Source of the DNA: Indolivaga alginatilytica
Lineage (GTDB): Bacteria; Bacteroidota; Bacteroidia; Bacteroidales; Dysgonomonadaceae
Assembly (NCBI RefSeq): GCF_003201355.1
Contig: NZ_QICL01000023.1
Location: 1 to 64,000, forward strand
Direction: 5' to 3'
DNA: 64,000 nucleotides
In this document: in pieces, positions 53,359 to 62,691 of the stretch
Position numbering within the stretch: position 1 is the first letter of the stretch
How the letters are laid out: each line of letters starts with the position of its first letter
Position numbers and translations under genes: made by a program
The notes under the pieces: model-generated
Database searches by the model: none
What the model was told of the DNA's origin: nothing
What the model saw: only the letters and a program-made list of their open reading frames with translations

Positions 53359-53418
53359 TGTTTTATTTTTTGTGTAATTGCTTTGGTGGAGAGGTGAACT
53401 TATCTGCTCGCCAATATT

Positions 53419-53446
53419 GGGCAGACACATAGGTCTGCCCCTACGA
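53419..53446 (-). repeat. Family B repeat, single-hairpin copy
   Basis: GGGCAGAC (53419-53426) pairs with GTCTGCCC (53433-53440) and CTACGA follows. Read on the minus strand it begins TCGTAGGGGCAGACCTATGT and matches the first 27 nt of the composite element at 15541 except at two positions. It lies between the sbcD start and the stop of the hybrid two-component gene. Confidence 0.8.
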
Positions 53447-53485
53447 ATTACTTCTTACAAATTTAGCAAAATTACTTCCAAACCA

Positions 53486-56400
53486 TTATTTATTTTGCTT
53501 CTCAAATTCTTTAGGGGTCATACCATATTGAGTCTGAAATAATTTAATAAAATAAGACGGAGAATTAATACCCACCAGATAGCAAATCTCATTTATTCGG
53601 TATTTACCTTCTTGTATCAATTCGGCAGCTTTTTGGAGACGCACGAACCGAATAAAATCGGTAGGAGTAGAATCCATTGTACTTTTTATCTTCCGATGCA
53701 GACTCGATCGGCTCATATAAATTAAATCGGCTAACCGTTCGACATTGAAATTAGGATCGATTATATTTTCATTGATTATATCAATAATCTTATTCAAAAA
53801 ATGCTCATCGGCTTTACTCATTCCCGTTTGTTGAATAGGTAAAAACGGTTTGCGTAAGAACAATTCGATCTCTCGTTTCCTATTATTCAACAACGAAGTC
53901 AGCAATGTTTGCAGGTAATGAAACGAAAATGGTTTTTCGACATACGCATCTGCACCCAACTCAAGCCCTTGTATTTTGCTCGGAAGATCGTTACGGGCAG
54001 TTAACAAGACAACAATTATATGGCTATATTCGATTTCAGATTTTATAAAACGGCACAATTCAAACCCATCCATTTGTGGCATCATTACATCCGTTATCAC
54101 AATATCAATACTTTTCAGACTTAATATTTTCTGAGCCTCTACACCATTGGTTGCACGCTCCACGATAAATTTATCTCTCAATTTATCGGCAATAAAATTG
54201 AGCATCTCCATATTATCTTCTACAATAAGTATGGTTTTTGTGTTCTTTATTTCATGAAATTGTCTGCCATTATCATATTCAAGTGGAATAAGACTTGCTT
54301 CGCTGTCAGTCTCCTCTATGTCAAAATCAATATCGTGATAAAGTGGTATTTTAAGGGTAAATGTGTTTAATCCTGATTGCGAACTATAGAATAAATAACC
54401 ACTGTGAAGCTCTGCCAATGAGCGAGCTAAAGACAGTCCAATACCCGAACCCGATGTTTCTCTTCGGGCAGTTTTTACCTGAAAGAAAGGTTCAAATATC
54501 CGTTCTCTTAAATCATCGGGAACTATCGTTCCATCATTACTTACTTCGAGCGTAAAATATTTATCATCGGTGCTGAAACGAATATCTATCTCTTTATCTG
54601 AATACTTAATTGCATTCGAAAACAGATTACTGAATATCTTGGACAATCCTTCCTTATCGGCTATTACAATTATATGCTCATCATTGGGCGAATATATATT
54701 GATCGTCCTTTTCAAAGACAAGGCTTGTTGTTCGAATCGGGCGATAATATCTTTACATAAGAGTGCTATATCAACTTCCCGAAAAGTTAACAAAAACTTA
54801 TTACTGTCTACTTTTCTAAAATCAAGCAGTTGATTTATCAATGCTAACAAATGCTTGGTGTTTTGTTCTATAATACTAAGATTATGCCTTAAGTCGTTAT
54901 TTTGGATATCCATCTCGAGAATAGACTCCAATGGACCATTAATCAGAGTTACCGGTGTGCGTATCTCATGGGCAATGTCTGTAAAGAAATCAACTTTAGC
55001 TTCATATAATTCTTTTTCTTTCTCTATTTCGAAGAGTCTTTGCCTCTCGTTATGTCGTTTTTTATATTTTGACATCGAGAAACGTAACACAATATAAGAC
55101 AAAAAAATAAAGAGAATAAGATAGATAAGATAAGCAATATTCGAAGTCCACCAAGGAGGTAGAATTTCTATTTCGATAGATGCTCCCACCTCATTCCACA
55201 CCCCATCATTATTTGTACCTTTTACCATAAAAGTATATTTACCCGGAGGTAGCTTGGCATAAGTTGCACTTCGATTCTTTGTGGTATAGCTCCAATCCTT
55301 GTCTATATCCTCCATTTTATAGGCATATACATTGGCATGAGGAGCAGTATAACTGAGAGAAACAAAATCGAAGCTGATATTCGACTGATTATAATCTAAT
55401 ACTATCTTATCGGTATGCACTATACTTTTAACCAAAGGAGAACCTTCCATACCCGGTTCAACTTCTTTATTAAAGATAGATAGTCTGGTAATATATACAG
55501 GAGGAATAAACTTATTTTCCTTAAATTCGTCGGGCTTAAAAGCTATCAATCCCTCCAAACTACCAAAATAAAGTTTACCCGAGCTACTTACCAGTCCCGA
55601 TTTATAATTAAACTGATTGGACAATAACCCATCGTTCTGAGTAAATACTTTTACAGCTTTTGATTCGGGATTAAATCTTACTAATCCTTGATTAGTACCA
55701 AACCATAGATTATAATATTTATCTTCTAAGATTTTATAAGCAATATCATCGGGAAGCCCGTCTTTGATCGAATAGGTCTTAAACTGTTTGTCTTTTTTAT
55801 TAAAAACACAAATTCCTCCCCTATCAGTCGAAAACCAAATTTGCCCTAAATGATCCTCGGTTATACTGCTTACCGAATTTGAACTTAAATCATATTCTCC
55901 ACCTGTAACATAATGATTTAGCACACTTTGTTCCTGATCGTATTGATATACACCATTCCCCATAGTTGCCACCCAGATATAGCCTTCGGAATCTTCCAAT
56001 AAATCATAGATGTAATTCAGTCCGAATATATCCATCCGCTTGAATTTCATTTCGTTTTTATTGGCTACAAATACTCCCCAAGCATTACCCATCCATATTT
56101 TACCATACCTGTCTTCACAAAGAGCATAAATACTCTCTTCATTCAAACCCATATCTTTATCAGAAAAATGATTCACTTTATTTTGAGTATAATCAATAAT
56201 GTCCAATCCATGTTTGAAATATCCCACCCAAACTTTCGAGTTTTGGACAAGCAAAGCCAATGTCTTTTTATAAAAAAGATTGTCAATCGTTTTAAATTTA
56301 CGCAGATTAGGATCAAACAAGGTAACACCGGCATCCTCAGTGCCAATCCATATATTACCATTAGAATCCTCACGCATTTCACGAACTCTCTTAGATATTA

Positions 56401-57460
56401 AAGAATTGGATTCACTTAGAGGAAAGTACTTCTCGAATTTATTATTGCGGTTGGGCAAATAATTAACTCCTCCGAAGTTTGTACCGATCCAGATACCACC
56501 TTCTTTATCTTTATATATTTTCTCTACGATATTATCGGATAATGAATGAGCATTTAAAGCTTCTTCTTTAGCATGTTCTACCGTTCGTGTTTTTTCATTT
56601 AAAACATACAAACCCGATTGTGTACCAACCCATATTTCATCATCATTCAGAATAGTTACATGCCTGATTATTTTATAATTCACCTCGGGAAAAGGTAAAT
56701 CCATCACAATATTCTTTCGTTTATCTAGTTTTACCAATTTTCCTTCATGTATGCCTGTAATTAAATAGTCACCATAATGGCATATGGTATATATATTCTT
56801 ACCAAGTAATGATTCCCCACCTTCTTTATCTCCCAGATACTGTGCAAAAGAGTCATTCTCTTTATTATATAAAAAAAGCCCCGAGCCATTAGTGCCAATC
56901 CATACACGACCATTCTTTTCAATGGCAATACATTGAGGATTACTTTCGCTAGGTTTCAGTTCCTTAACTACAGTATATAAAAACAGTTTATGGGATGTTC
57001 GGTCGTATTTAAATACCCCCTGATTGGGAACAACAATCCAGATATTATTATCCATATCTTTTTGAATATCCCCAATCCATTGGGTTATGCCTACTCCTTG
57101 CGAAGTTTTAGCCTCAAATGAGGTGAATTTCTCCGTGATTGGATCAAATATAAAGATTCCGTTATCAGTCCCTACCCACATTTTACGGTCGGCATCTTCA
57201 AATAAAGAGGAGATATTATTATTTCTCTTCTTAGTCACAGGATCATTACAATCAAATACCTTCAGGTTTATTCCGTCATAACGGTTCAACTTATTACGGG
57301 TTCCAAACCACATAAAACCGTAACTATCCTGTAAGATCGATTTTACATTATTATGCGACAGATTAATTTCGCCATCGATAATGGAAAAATAATAATCGGA
57401 GGATATAACGTTTATAGGGAAGTATACTAAAAAAAACAGAAATATAAATATGCGATTCAT
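53486..57460 (-). CDS. Hybrid two-component system regulator (HTCS) of the PUL
   Basis: A 1324-residue one-protein signalling system. Residues 1-20 form the signal peptide; about 22-650 hold the periplasmic two-component propeller repeats (recurrent IWIGT/MWFGT motifs) and about 700-765 the Y_Y_Y domain (YKMEDIDKDWSYTT). One membrane helix follows (about 773-795), then the kinase with phosphoacceptor His831 (DIAHEIRTPVTLI), N-box Asn949 and GSGIGLSLA. The receiver domain has Asp1124 (ITDVMMPQMDG) and Lys1176, and an AraC helix-turn-helix ends the protein (about 1225-1320). It should bind a glycan breakdown product and activate the divergent susCD operon. Confidence 0.96.
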   Translation of the reverse strand: MNRIFIFLFFLVYFPINVISSDYYFSIIDGEINLSHNNVKSILQDSYGFMWFGTRNKLNRYDGINLKVFDCNDPVTKKRNNNISSLFEDADRKMWVGTDNGIFIFDPITEKFTSFEAKTSQGVGITQWIGDIQKDMDNNIWIVVPNQGVFKYDRTSHKLFLYTVVKELKPSESNPQCIAIEKNGRVWIGTNGSGLFLYNKENDSFAQYLGDKEGGESLLGKNIYTICHYGDYLITGIHEGKLVKLDKRKNIVMDLPFPEVNYKIIRHVTILNDDEIWVGTQSGLYVLNEKTRTVEHAKEEALNAHSLSDNIVEKIYKDKEGGIWIGTNFGGVNYLPNRNNKFEKYFPLSESNSLISKRVREMREDSNGNIWIGTEDAGVTLFDPNLRKFKTIDNLFYKKTLALLVQNSKVWVGYFKHGLDIIDYTQNKVNHFSDKDMGLNEESIYALCEDRYGKIWMGNAWGVFVANKNEMKFKRMDIFGLNYIYDLLEDSEGYIWVATMGNGVYQYDQEQSVLNHYVTGGEYDLSSNSVSSITEDHLGQIWFSTDRGGICVFNKKDKQFKTYSIKDGLPDDIAYKILEDKYYNLWFGTNQGLVRFNPESKAVKVFTQNDGLLSNQFNYKSGLVSSSGKLYFGSLEGLIAFKPDEFKENKFIPPVYITRLSIFNKEVEPGMEGSPLVKSIVHTDKIVLDYNQSNISFDFVSLSYTAPHANVYAYKMEDIDKDWSYTTKNRSATYAKLPPGKYTFMVKGTNNDGVWNEVGASIEIEILPPWWTSNIAYLIYLILFIFLSYIVLRFSMSKYKKRHNERQRLFEIEKEKELYEAKVDFFTDIAHEIRTPVTLINGPLESILEMDIQNNDLRHNLSIIEQNTKHLLALINQLLDFRKVDSNKFLLTFREVDIALLCKDIIARFEQQALSLKRTINIYSPNDEHIIVIADKEGLSKIFSNLFSNAIKYSDKEIDIRFSTDDKYFTLEVSNDGTIVPDDLRERIFEPFFQVKTARRETSGSGIGLSLARSLAELHSGYLFYSSQSGLNTFTLKIPLYHDIDFDIEETDSEASLIPLEYDNGRQFHEIKNTKTILIVEDNMEMLNFIADKLRDKFIVERATNGVEAQKILSLKSIDIVITDVMMPQMDGFELCRFIKSEIEYSHIIVVLLTARNDLPSKIQGLELGADAYVEKPFSFHYLQTLLTSLLNNRKREIELFLRKPFLPIQQTGMSKADEHFLNKIIDIINENIIDPNFNVERLADLIYMSRSSLHRKIKSTMDSTPTDFIRFVRLQKAAELIQEGKYRINEICYLVGINSPSYFIKLFQTQYGMTPKEFEKQNK

Positions 57461-57490
57461 TTTGAAACTATGGTGTGAAATAGGTTATAG

Positions 57491-57517
57491 CAAATATAGG
57501 AAATGTTTAAGTTACAA
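57491..57517 (-). promoter_or_regulatory. Promoter of the HTCS gene
   Basis: On the minus strand TTG (57515-57517) and TATATTTG (57491-57498) are 16 nt apart. The -7 is exact; the spacing is slightly short. The leader is about 25 nt. Confidence 0.55.
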
Positions 57518-57628
57518 TTGTCGCAATAAATACAACATATGTCTCACACGAAGCTGCAAGCCCTTATTTTGCGACAAATCTTACACTTTTTGAAAAAATT
57601 AAGACTACTCCCCTATTACTTTAAGACA

Positions 57629-57636
57629 TACATTTG
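57629..57636 (+). promoter_or_regulatory. Possible susC promoter -7 element
   Basis: TACATTTG, an exact -7 match without a -33, lies 313 nt upstream of the susC ATG. The predicted leader would contain family A copy 9. PUL promoters that need an HTCS activator often lack a good -33, so the absence is not decisive. No nearer -7 was found in 57640-57949. Confidence 0.35.
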
Positions 57637-57737
57637 CTTTTGCCGAAAAATCAATATTTAATAATAATACATGAAAGGAAAATAATACTGCGGCTTAAAT
57701 ATCTAATACCAAAAATAAAAAAGCCTACTCTGTATTT

Positions 57738-57805
57738 AAGGTCTCAGACCTGTTTGTTGCTTTGGTAATTATCAGGCAGATCATTAGCTATAGCTAATTG
57801 ATATC
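57738..57805 (-). repeat. Dispersed repeat family A, copy 9 (inverted, diverged)
   Basis: AAGGTCT-C-AGACCT (57738-57751), then the inverse of the consensus: GTTTGTTGCTTTGG (compare CCAAAGCAAC in copy 1) and AATTATCAGGCAG. It lies in the 489-nt space between the HTCS gene and susC. The inner part diverges beyond recognition after about 57790. Confidence 0.7.
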
Positions 57806-57949
57806 GTGTCGATTATTTACTATCAGCTACTAAAATTCCGAAATTATATTAAATGACTGTAAGCATATTGCTTTAGATAAGTGTGCCTTATCATCCGAAA
57901 ACGACTATTAACTAATTCCATACTATAAAAAAACTTAAACATCTATTTT

Positions 57950-60900
57950 ATGAATAAGAGAACAAGTATTTGTCTTAAACAAAAGATGGCATTGCTATGT
58001 ATGCTATTCTTTATGTCAGCACTCGCAGCATTTGCTCAAAACTTTACAGCAAATGGAGTCATAACCGATAGTTCTACAAAGGAAACTTTACCCGGAGTTT
58101 CTGTTACTGTAAGAGGAACTACAATCGGAACAATCTCCGATCCGGATGGAAAATTCTCTCTGTCAGTACCACAAAACGGAACATTAGTATTCTCCTATCT
58201 TGGTTATAAAACTTTCGAAATCAAAGCATCTAACGGCACAGGTAATATAAGCCTCGAACCTCTGTCGTTTGCCATTGACGATGTTGTAGTAGTGGGTATC
58301 CGAATGAGAAAAAGCGACCTGACGGGAGCCGTAGGCAGCATCTCGAAAGAGCAACTTCAGGAAATACCCACAACCGATTTAACAACAGCCATGCAAGGTA
58401 AGGTTCCGGGACTTAATATATCTAGAACAAATGCTGCTCCGGGAAGTGATATTTCGATGAAAATCCGTGGAACAAACTCCATTTCATACGGAACTAATCC
58501 TGTTTTTGTAATAGACGGTATAGTTGCCGAAGAAGGCTTAAGGCTTATCAATCCTGATGAAATTGCTTCTATCGAAGTATTAAAAGATGCTTCCTCAACT
58601 GCTCTCTACGGTTCTAAAGCATCTAATGGTGTCGTGGTAATAACTACCAAGAAGGGGCAAAAAGGAGAAGGAAAAGTTTCGTACAGTGGCTTCGTGACTA
58701 CTAGCAGATACCAAGACAGATTGAAAACACTGGACGCTTTCGAAACTATGAATCTACGTAAAGATGCATATGCCAATGCTTTTATGGATTCTAATCCAAA
58801 TGCAGACAGAAATGCATATATCAATGATTTCATATTCGGTACAGATAAAGTATTCTCACCCGAAGAACTTGAAAACGGTAAAAACAATCGTACATCTGAC
58901 TGGATTGACGAACTTACCCGCACAGGTATAGAACAAAACCATGCTTTGAATTTCTCCGGAGGTTCGGATAATTCCACTTATTTTCTGGGATTTTCGTACT
59001 CTAATAACGAAGGTATACTTCAAAAGTCGTCTTACGAGAGATTCAATGGACGGATTAACTTCGAAACCAAAGTGAAACCTTGGTTAAAAGTGGGCACAAA
59101 CACAAGTGTATCAAGAGGAACAAAAAACAGATTGGACGATAATGCTTATGAAACCGCTTTACTGGGAAATAGACTACAGACTATCGACACCGACAGATTG
59201 TACATGTATTTTCAGGGAGTTGCCCAAATGGGTATGTATAACCCGATCCTGACGAAATCGATAGACAGCAAAGAAATACACGACCGTGTTTTGACAGCCA
59301 ACTACATAGAAGTAAATCCAATTAAGAATTTATATGTGCGTAGCACCTTTTCAGCGGATATATACAACAAACAAGACAGTAAGTATATACCCAGCTATGT
59401 TGGTCAATCGATAAGAGATAATAAAAACGGAGAAGGATGGCAATGGAGAGGTCAAACCAAATACTACCAATGGGATAACTCTGCTAGCTACGAAAAGACT
59501 TTTGCTGAAAAACACCGCATATTCGGTTTATTGAGTTCGAGTATTTCGAAAAGCAGAAGTAACAATATATCTATGAGCGGATATAACTATCCGACCGATG
59601 CTCTTGGTTACAAAAATATGGGAATGGCATCTGACAAAGAGAAAAACAATATGAGTTCTGATTACAAAACCAATACGCTGGTTTCTGTAATTGCACGTGC
59701 CAACTACTCCTACGAATATAAATATTTATTGACTGCTACAGTCAGACGCGATGGCAGTTCGAAATTTGCAACGGAAAATAAATGGGGAACATTCCCTTCG
59801 GTATCGGCAGCATGGACTATTTCGGAAGAAGCTTTTATGAAAAAAGCCGACTGGCTGAACCTTTTAAAGCTTAGAGTAGGTTATGGTATACTGGGTAATC
59901 AGAATATACCCGAGTACGGATACCTGACTATTTATTCTCCGACATATAATAATGGCGTAATCGGCTTTGTTCCCGAAGACGGCAGATTTGGAAACAGCAA
60001 TATCAAATGGGAAAAACAAAAGCAATGGAATTTAGGTTTAGACGCTACTGTTTGGAACGATAGGATTTCTATGTCTGTGGATGTATTCTCGATGACCAAC
60101 AGCGATCTTTTAATGAAAATGAGTATGTGGCCTTCGTTCGGCTATAGTTACCAGATTGCCAATGTAGCTGAATTGGAAAATAAAGGAATTGAATTCAGCT
60201 TCAATGCACTATTGGTCAAATCAAAAGATTTCAAATGGAATGTAAGCGGTAATATTGCTCATGACAAAAATAAAATAACCAAACTATACGGAGGTGTTGA
60301 TGTACTTTGGAATGGCGGCAACACAATGTCTCGTGATGGAAACTTATTTGTAGGTAACCCCTTGAATACTATTTATGGTTTTCAGGTAGACCGATTGGCT
60401 CAGGAATCGGATATGGCAATGGTAAACGGTTGGACATCTATCTATAATAATCTGGTAGTTAAACCAGGAGACATGCTTCCTGTAGATTTGGATGGTGACG
60501 GAAAAATTACTGCTGAAAATGATATGAAGATTCTGGGAAACACTAATCCTAAATTCTACGGAGGTTTTTCAACAAACCTGAATTACAAGCAACTGACATT
60601 AGATGCAGTATTTGTGTACTCATACGGAGCTAAGAAAACCGATTGGGTATACGAGCGAACAATGGATGGGACAGCCACTATCGGTCCTGCTCACGAAGAG
60701 ATGTTGAAACGTTGGACTCCCGAAAACACCAATACTAGTATTCCTCGTGCATATCGCGGCGATGGAAAAAGTAGATTTGGTTACGGTAATACCAGCTATG
60801 GTTTAATGGATGCTTCGTTTCTGCGTTGTGCCGCCCTGACCTTAACCTATAATTTCCCCAGAGAATTGGTTGGAAAAGCTTTCGAACAGCTAAGTGTCAA

Positions 60901-61015
60901 TGCATCCGGTAACAATTTATTTCTGGTTACTCCTTATAAAGGTTATGACCCTGAATCGGGACAAGGATATCCATTGACAAGGAGTTTCACATTCGGACTA
61001 AATCTTACTTTCTAA
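57950..61015 (+). CDS. susC: SusC/RagA-family TonB-linked outer-membrane transporter
   Basis: The 1021-residue protein has a signal peptide (about 1-29, ending AAFAQ), a carboxypeptidase-like N-terminal domain (about 33-105, with TLPGVSVTVRGTTIGTISDP), the SusC block DDVVVVGIRMRKSDLTGAVG, a plug with GKVPGLNISR and NPVFVIDGI, and a 22-stranded barrel with the C-terminal FTFGLNLTF. It imports oligosaccharides through the outer membrane with its SusD lid, powered by TonB. It has no N-terminal secretin-like extension and so is probably not sigma-regulated; the adjacent HTCS fits this. Confidence 0.95.
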   Translation: MNKRTSICLKQKMALLCMLFFMSALAAFAQNFTANGVITDSSTKETLPGVSVTVRGTTIGTISDPDGKFSLSVPQNGTLVFSYLGYKTFEIKASNGTGNISLEPLSFAIDDVVVVGIRMRKSDLTGAVGSISKEQLQEIPTTDLTTAMQGKVPGLNISRTNAAPGSDISMKIRGTNSISYGTNPVFVIDGIVAEEGLRLINPDEIASIEVLKDASSTALYGSKASNGVVVITTKKGQKGEGKVSYSGFVTTSRYQDRLKTLDAFETMNLRKDAYANAFMDSNPNADRNAYINDFIFGTDKVFSPEELENGKNNRTSDWIDELTRTGIEQNHALNFSGGSDNSTYFLGFSYSNNEGILQKSSYERFNGRINFETKVKPWLKVGTNTSVSRGTKNRLDDNAYETALLGNRLQTIDTDRLYMYFQGVAQMGMYNPILTKSIDSKEIHDRVLTANYIEVNPIKNLYVRSTFSADIYNKQDSKYIPSYVGQSIRDNKNGEGWQWRGQTKYYQWDNSASYEKTFAEKHRIFGLLSSSISKSRSNNISMSGYNYPTDALGYKNMGMASDKEKNNMSSDYKTNTLVSVIARANYSYEYKYLLTATVRRDGSSKFATENKWGTFPSVSAAWTISEEAFMKKADWLNLLKLRVGYGILGNQNIPEYGYLTIYSPTYNNGVIGFVPEDGRFGNSNIKWEKQKQWNLGLDATVWNDRISMSVDVFSMTNSDLLMKMSMWPSFGYSYQIANVAELENKGIEFSFNALLVKSKDFKWNVSGNIAHDKNKITKLYGGVDVLWNGGNTMSRDGNLFVGNPLNTIYGFQVDRLAQESDMAMVNGWTSIYNNLVVKPGDMLPVDLDGDGKITAENDMKILGNTNPKFYGGFSTNLNYKQLTLDAVFVYSYGAKKTDWVYERTMDGTATIGPAHEEMLKRWTPENTNTSIPRAYRGDGKSRFGYGNTSYGLMDASFLRCAALTLTYNFPRELVGKAFEQLSVNASGNNLFLVTPYKGYDPESGQGYPLTRSFTFGLNLTF

Positions 61016-61048
61016 TTATACCTCTAATACATAAAATACAATAGCGAT

Positions 61049-62677
61049 ATGAAAATAAATAAGATATTATCAATATTTATGGTGGGCTTAGCTTTATTCA
61101 CCACCTCATGTTCGGACTTTCTCGATCAAGACCCGGAATCTAAACTTCCCGATGATAAAATATTCTCGGATGTAAGCACAACCAATGCATACATATTAGG
61201 ATTATACAATTCGTGGCGTGAAGGTCATAAAGGACGTGTTGATATGTTTCTGGGGACCGATGAAGCCGTTGTCGGAGGATTTCAGCATGACGACAATGAA
61301 AGACGCGGACTCGACACCTACTCGGAAGGTATGAACAGCACAAGTAACCGTATCAGAGGCATCTGGACAAACCGTTATGAAGTAATCTCACGTGCAGCAC
61401 CTGCTATATCCAGCTTAAAAAAACTTCAAAATACAGGAAATGAAGAATTAAATAAATTATTAGGAGAAGCTTGTTTTCTTCGTGCTGAAAATAACTGGGA
61501 GTTAGCCATGTTATTTGGTTCTATCCCTCTTATAGATCACGACAACTTAGATTTTGGCGGATTTCGTCAACCACTCGATGTAGTCTTTAAAAACATAGAA
61601 GAAGACTTATTGCTTGCAGAAAAATACTTGCCTGAGCCTAATGAGGTCACAAATGCCGGACGTGTAAGCAAAGCATTAGCCCAAGCTTTCTTAGGTAAAC
61701 TATATCTGTATGCTCCCGAAAGTTCGGGATACAGGGACTATGCAAAAGCTGCGGCACATTTCAAAAAAATAATTGATAACGGCTATTTTGGAGGAACAGG
61801 CGCTTCTAACTTTCCGGTCATATTTGATGCATACTCGGAAAACTCGGCTGAATATAGAAAAGAAATGGTTTATGCTTTTCAATATAATGTAGGTTGGCCC
61901 AACAATTGCGGAACAGAATGGGAAATGGGATCTCGTGCTGTGGCAAATATGACACCCGATCTGGGTGAAGCAATGGCTCCATGGAGTGGTTTTGATGGTA
62001 TGATGCCATCTAAGTACTGCTATACCGCAACTGGTGACGGAGGTCTTTGGGAAGAAGGCGATATACGTAAAGATCAAAGTATACGCTACGATTTCAGATG
62101 GAGTAAATATACTCCCAATATGAGCGGATATGCCTGGGGAGACGAACTTGAACCTCATGTTAAGAAATACGAAGATCCACGCACTGTAGACACAGGTCAG
62201 AACACTTGGCACAGTGGAAAAAGTATTCCTCTTGTTCGCTTTGGCGATGTAATACTTTGTTACGCAGAATGTCTTTACATGACAGGAAATCAAGGAGAAG
62301 CAATCAACCTGATAAACAATGTAATTCGCAAACGTGCATTCGGAGGAACACTTCCTGCAGACAAAATGTGGTCTACAGGAATGGGTAAAGAGGAATTCAT
62401 AGAAAAACTAATGGATGAACGCATGCGTGAACTATGTTTCGAAGGGTGGCGTAAGTTTGATTTACTCAGAACAGGGCTTGTTAAGCAATATGTTGAAAAA
62501 AGAAACAGATGGCTTATAGGAGGCACTTTCACTAACAGTTTTGGTGATACAAAAGATCTGGGTGCGGCAAAAACGATACAAGAATACAAACTTCTTTGGC
62601 CAATTCCATTAGATGAATTAAGACAAAATCCTGACTTGACGGAAGACGATCAAAATCCGGGATATACTACAAATTAA
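61049..62677 (+). CDS. susD: SusD/RagB-family glycan-binding lipoprotein
   Basis: The 542-residue protein has a lipoprotein signal (LFTTSCSDFLDQDPES, acceptor Cys21) and the SusD fold: tetratricopeptide-like helices near the N-terminus, the LGEACFLRAENNWELAMLFG block (about 138-157) and the C-terminal MDERMRELCFEGWRKFDLLR and YKLLWPIPLDELRQNP blocks. It sits on the cell surface as the lid of SusC and selects the glycan. It follows susC after 33 nt and precedes the glycosidase by 14 nt, so all three form one operon. The ligand cannot be predicted from sequence alone. Confidence 0.95.
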   Translation: MKINKILSIFMVGLALFTTSCSDFLDQDPESKLPDDKIFSDVSTTNAYILGLYNSWREGHKGRVDMFLGTDEAVVGGFQHDDNERRGLDTYSEGMNSTSNRIRGIWTNRYEVISRAAPAISSLKKLQNTGNEELNKLLGEACFLRAENNWELAMLFGSIPLIDHDNLDFGGFRQPLDVVFKNIEEDLLLAEKYLPEPNEVTNAGRVSKALAQAFLGKLYLYAPESSGYRDYAKAAAHFKKIIDNGYFGGTGASNFPVIFDAYSENSAEYRKEMVYAFQYNVGWPNNCGTEWEMGSRAVANMTPDLGEAMAPWSGFDGMMPSKYCYTATGDGGLWEEGDIRKDQSIRYDFRWSKYTPNMSGYAWGDELEPHVKKYEDPRTVDTGQNTWHSGKSIPLVRFGDVILCYAECLYMTGNQGEAINLINNVIRKRAFGGTLPADKMWSTGMGKEEFIEKLMDERMRELCFEGWRKFDLLRTGLVKQYVEKRNRWLIGGTFTNSFGDTKDLGAAKTIQEYKLLWPIPLDELRQNPDLTEDDQNPGYTTN

Positions 62678-62691
62678 GTAAATAGAAAAGG

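Noticed and set aside
53359-53430. Extended N-terminus of SbcD
   Set aside because: The extra 24 codons read into family B repeat DNA and start with a non-ATG codon; the family begins at MRLLHTADWHIG.
61700-62293. 197-codon minus-strand ORF inside susD
   Set aside because: A shadow frame of susD, whose lipoprotein signal and SusD motifs are unambiguous; the antisense product is rich in Cys, His and Ile.
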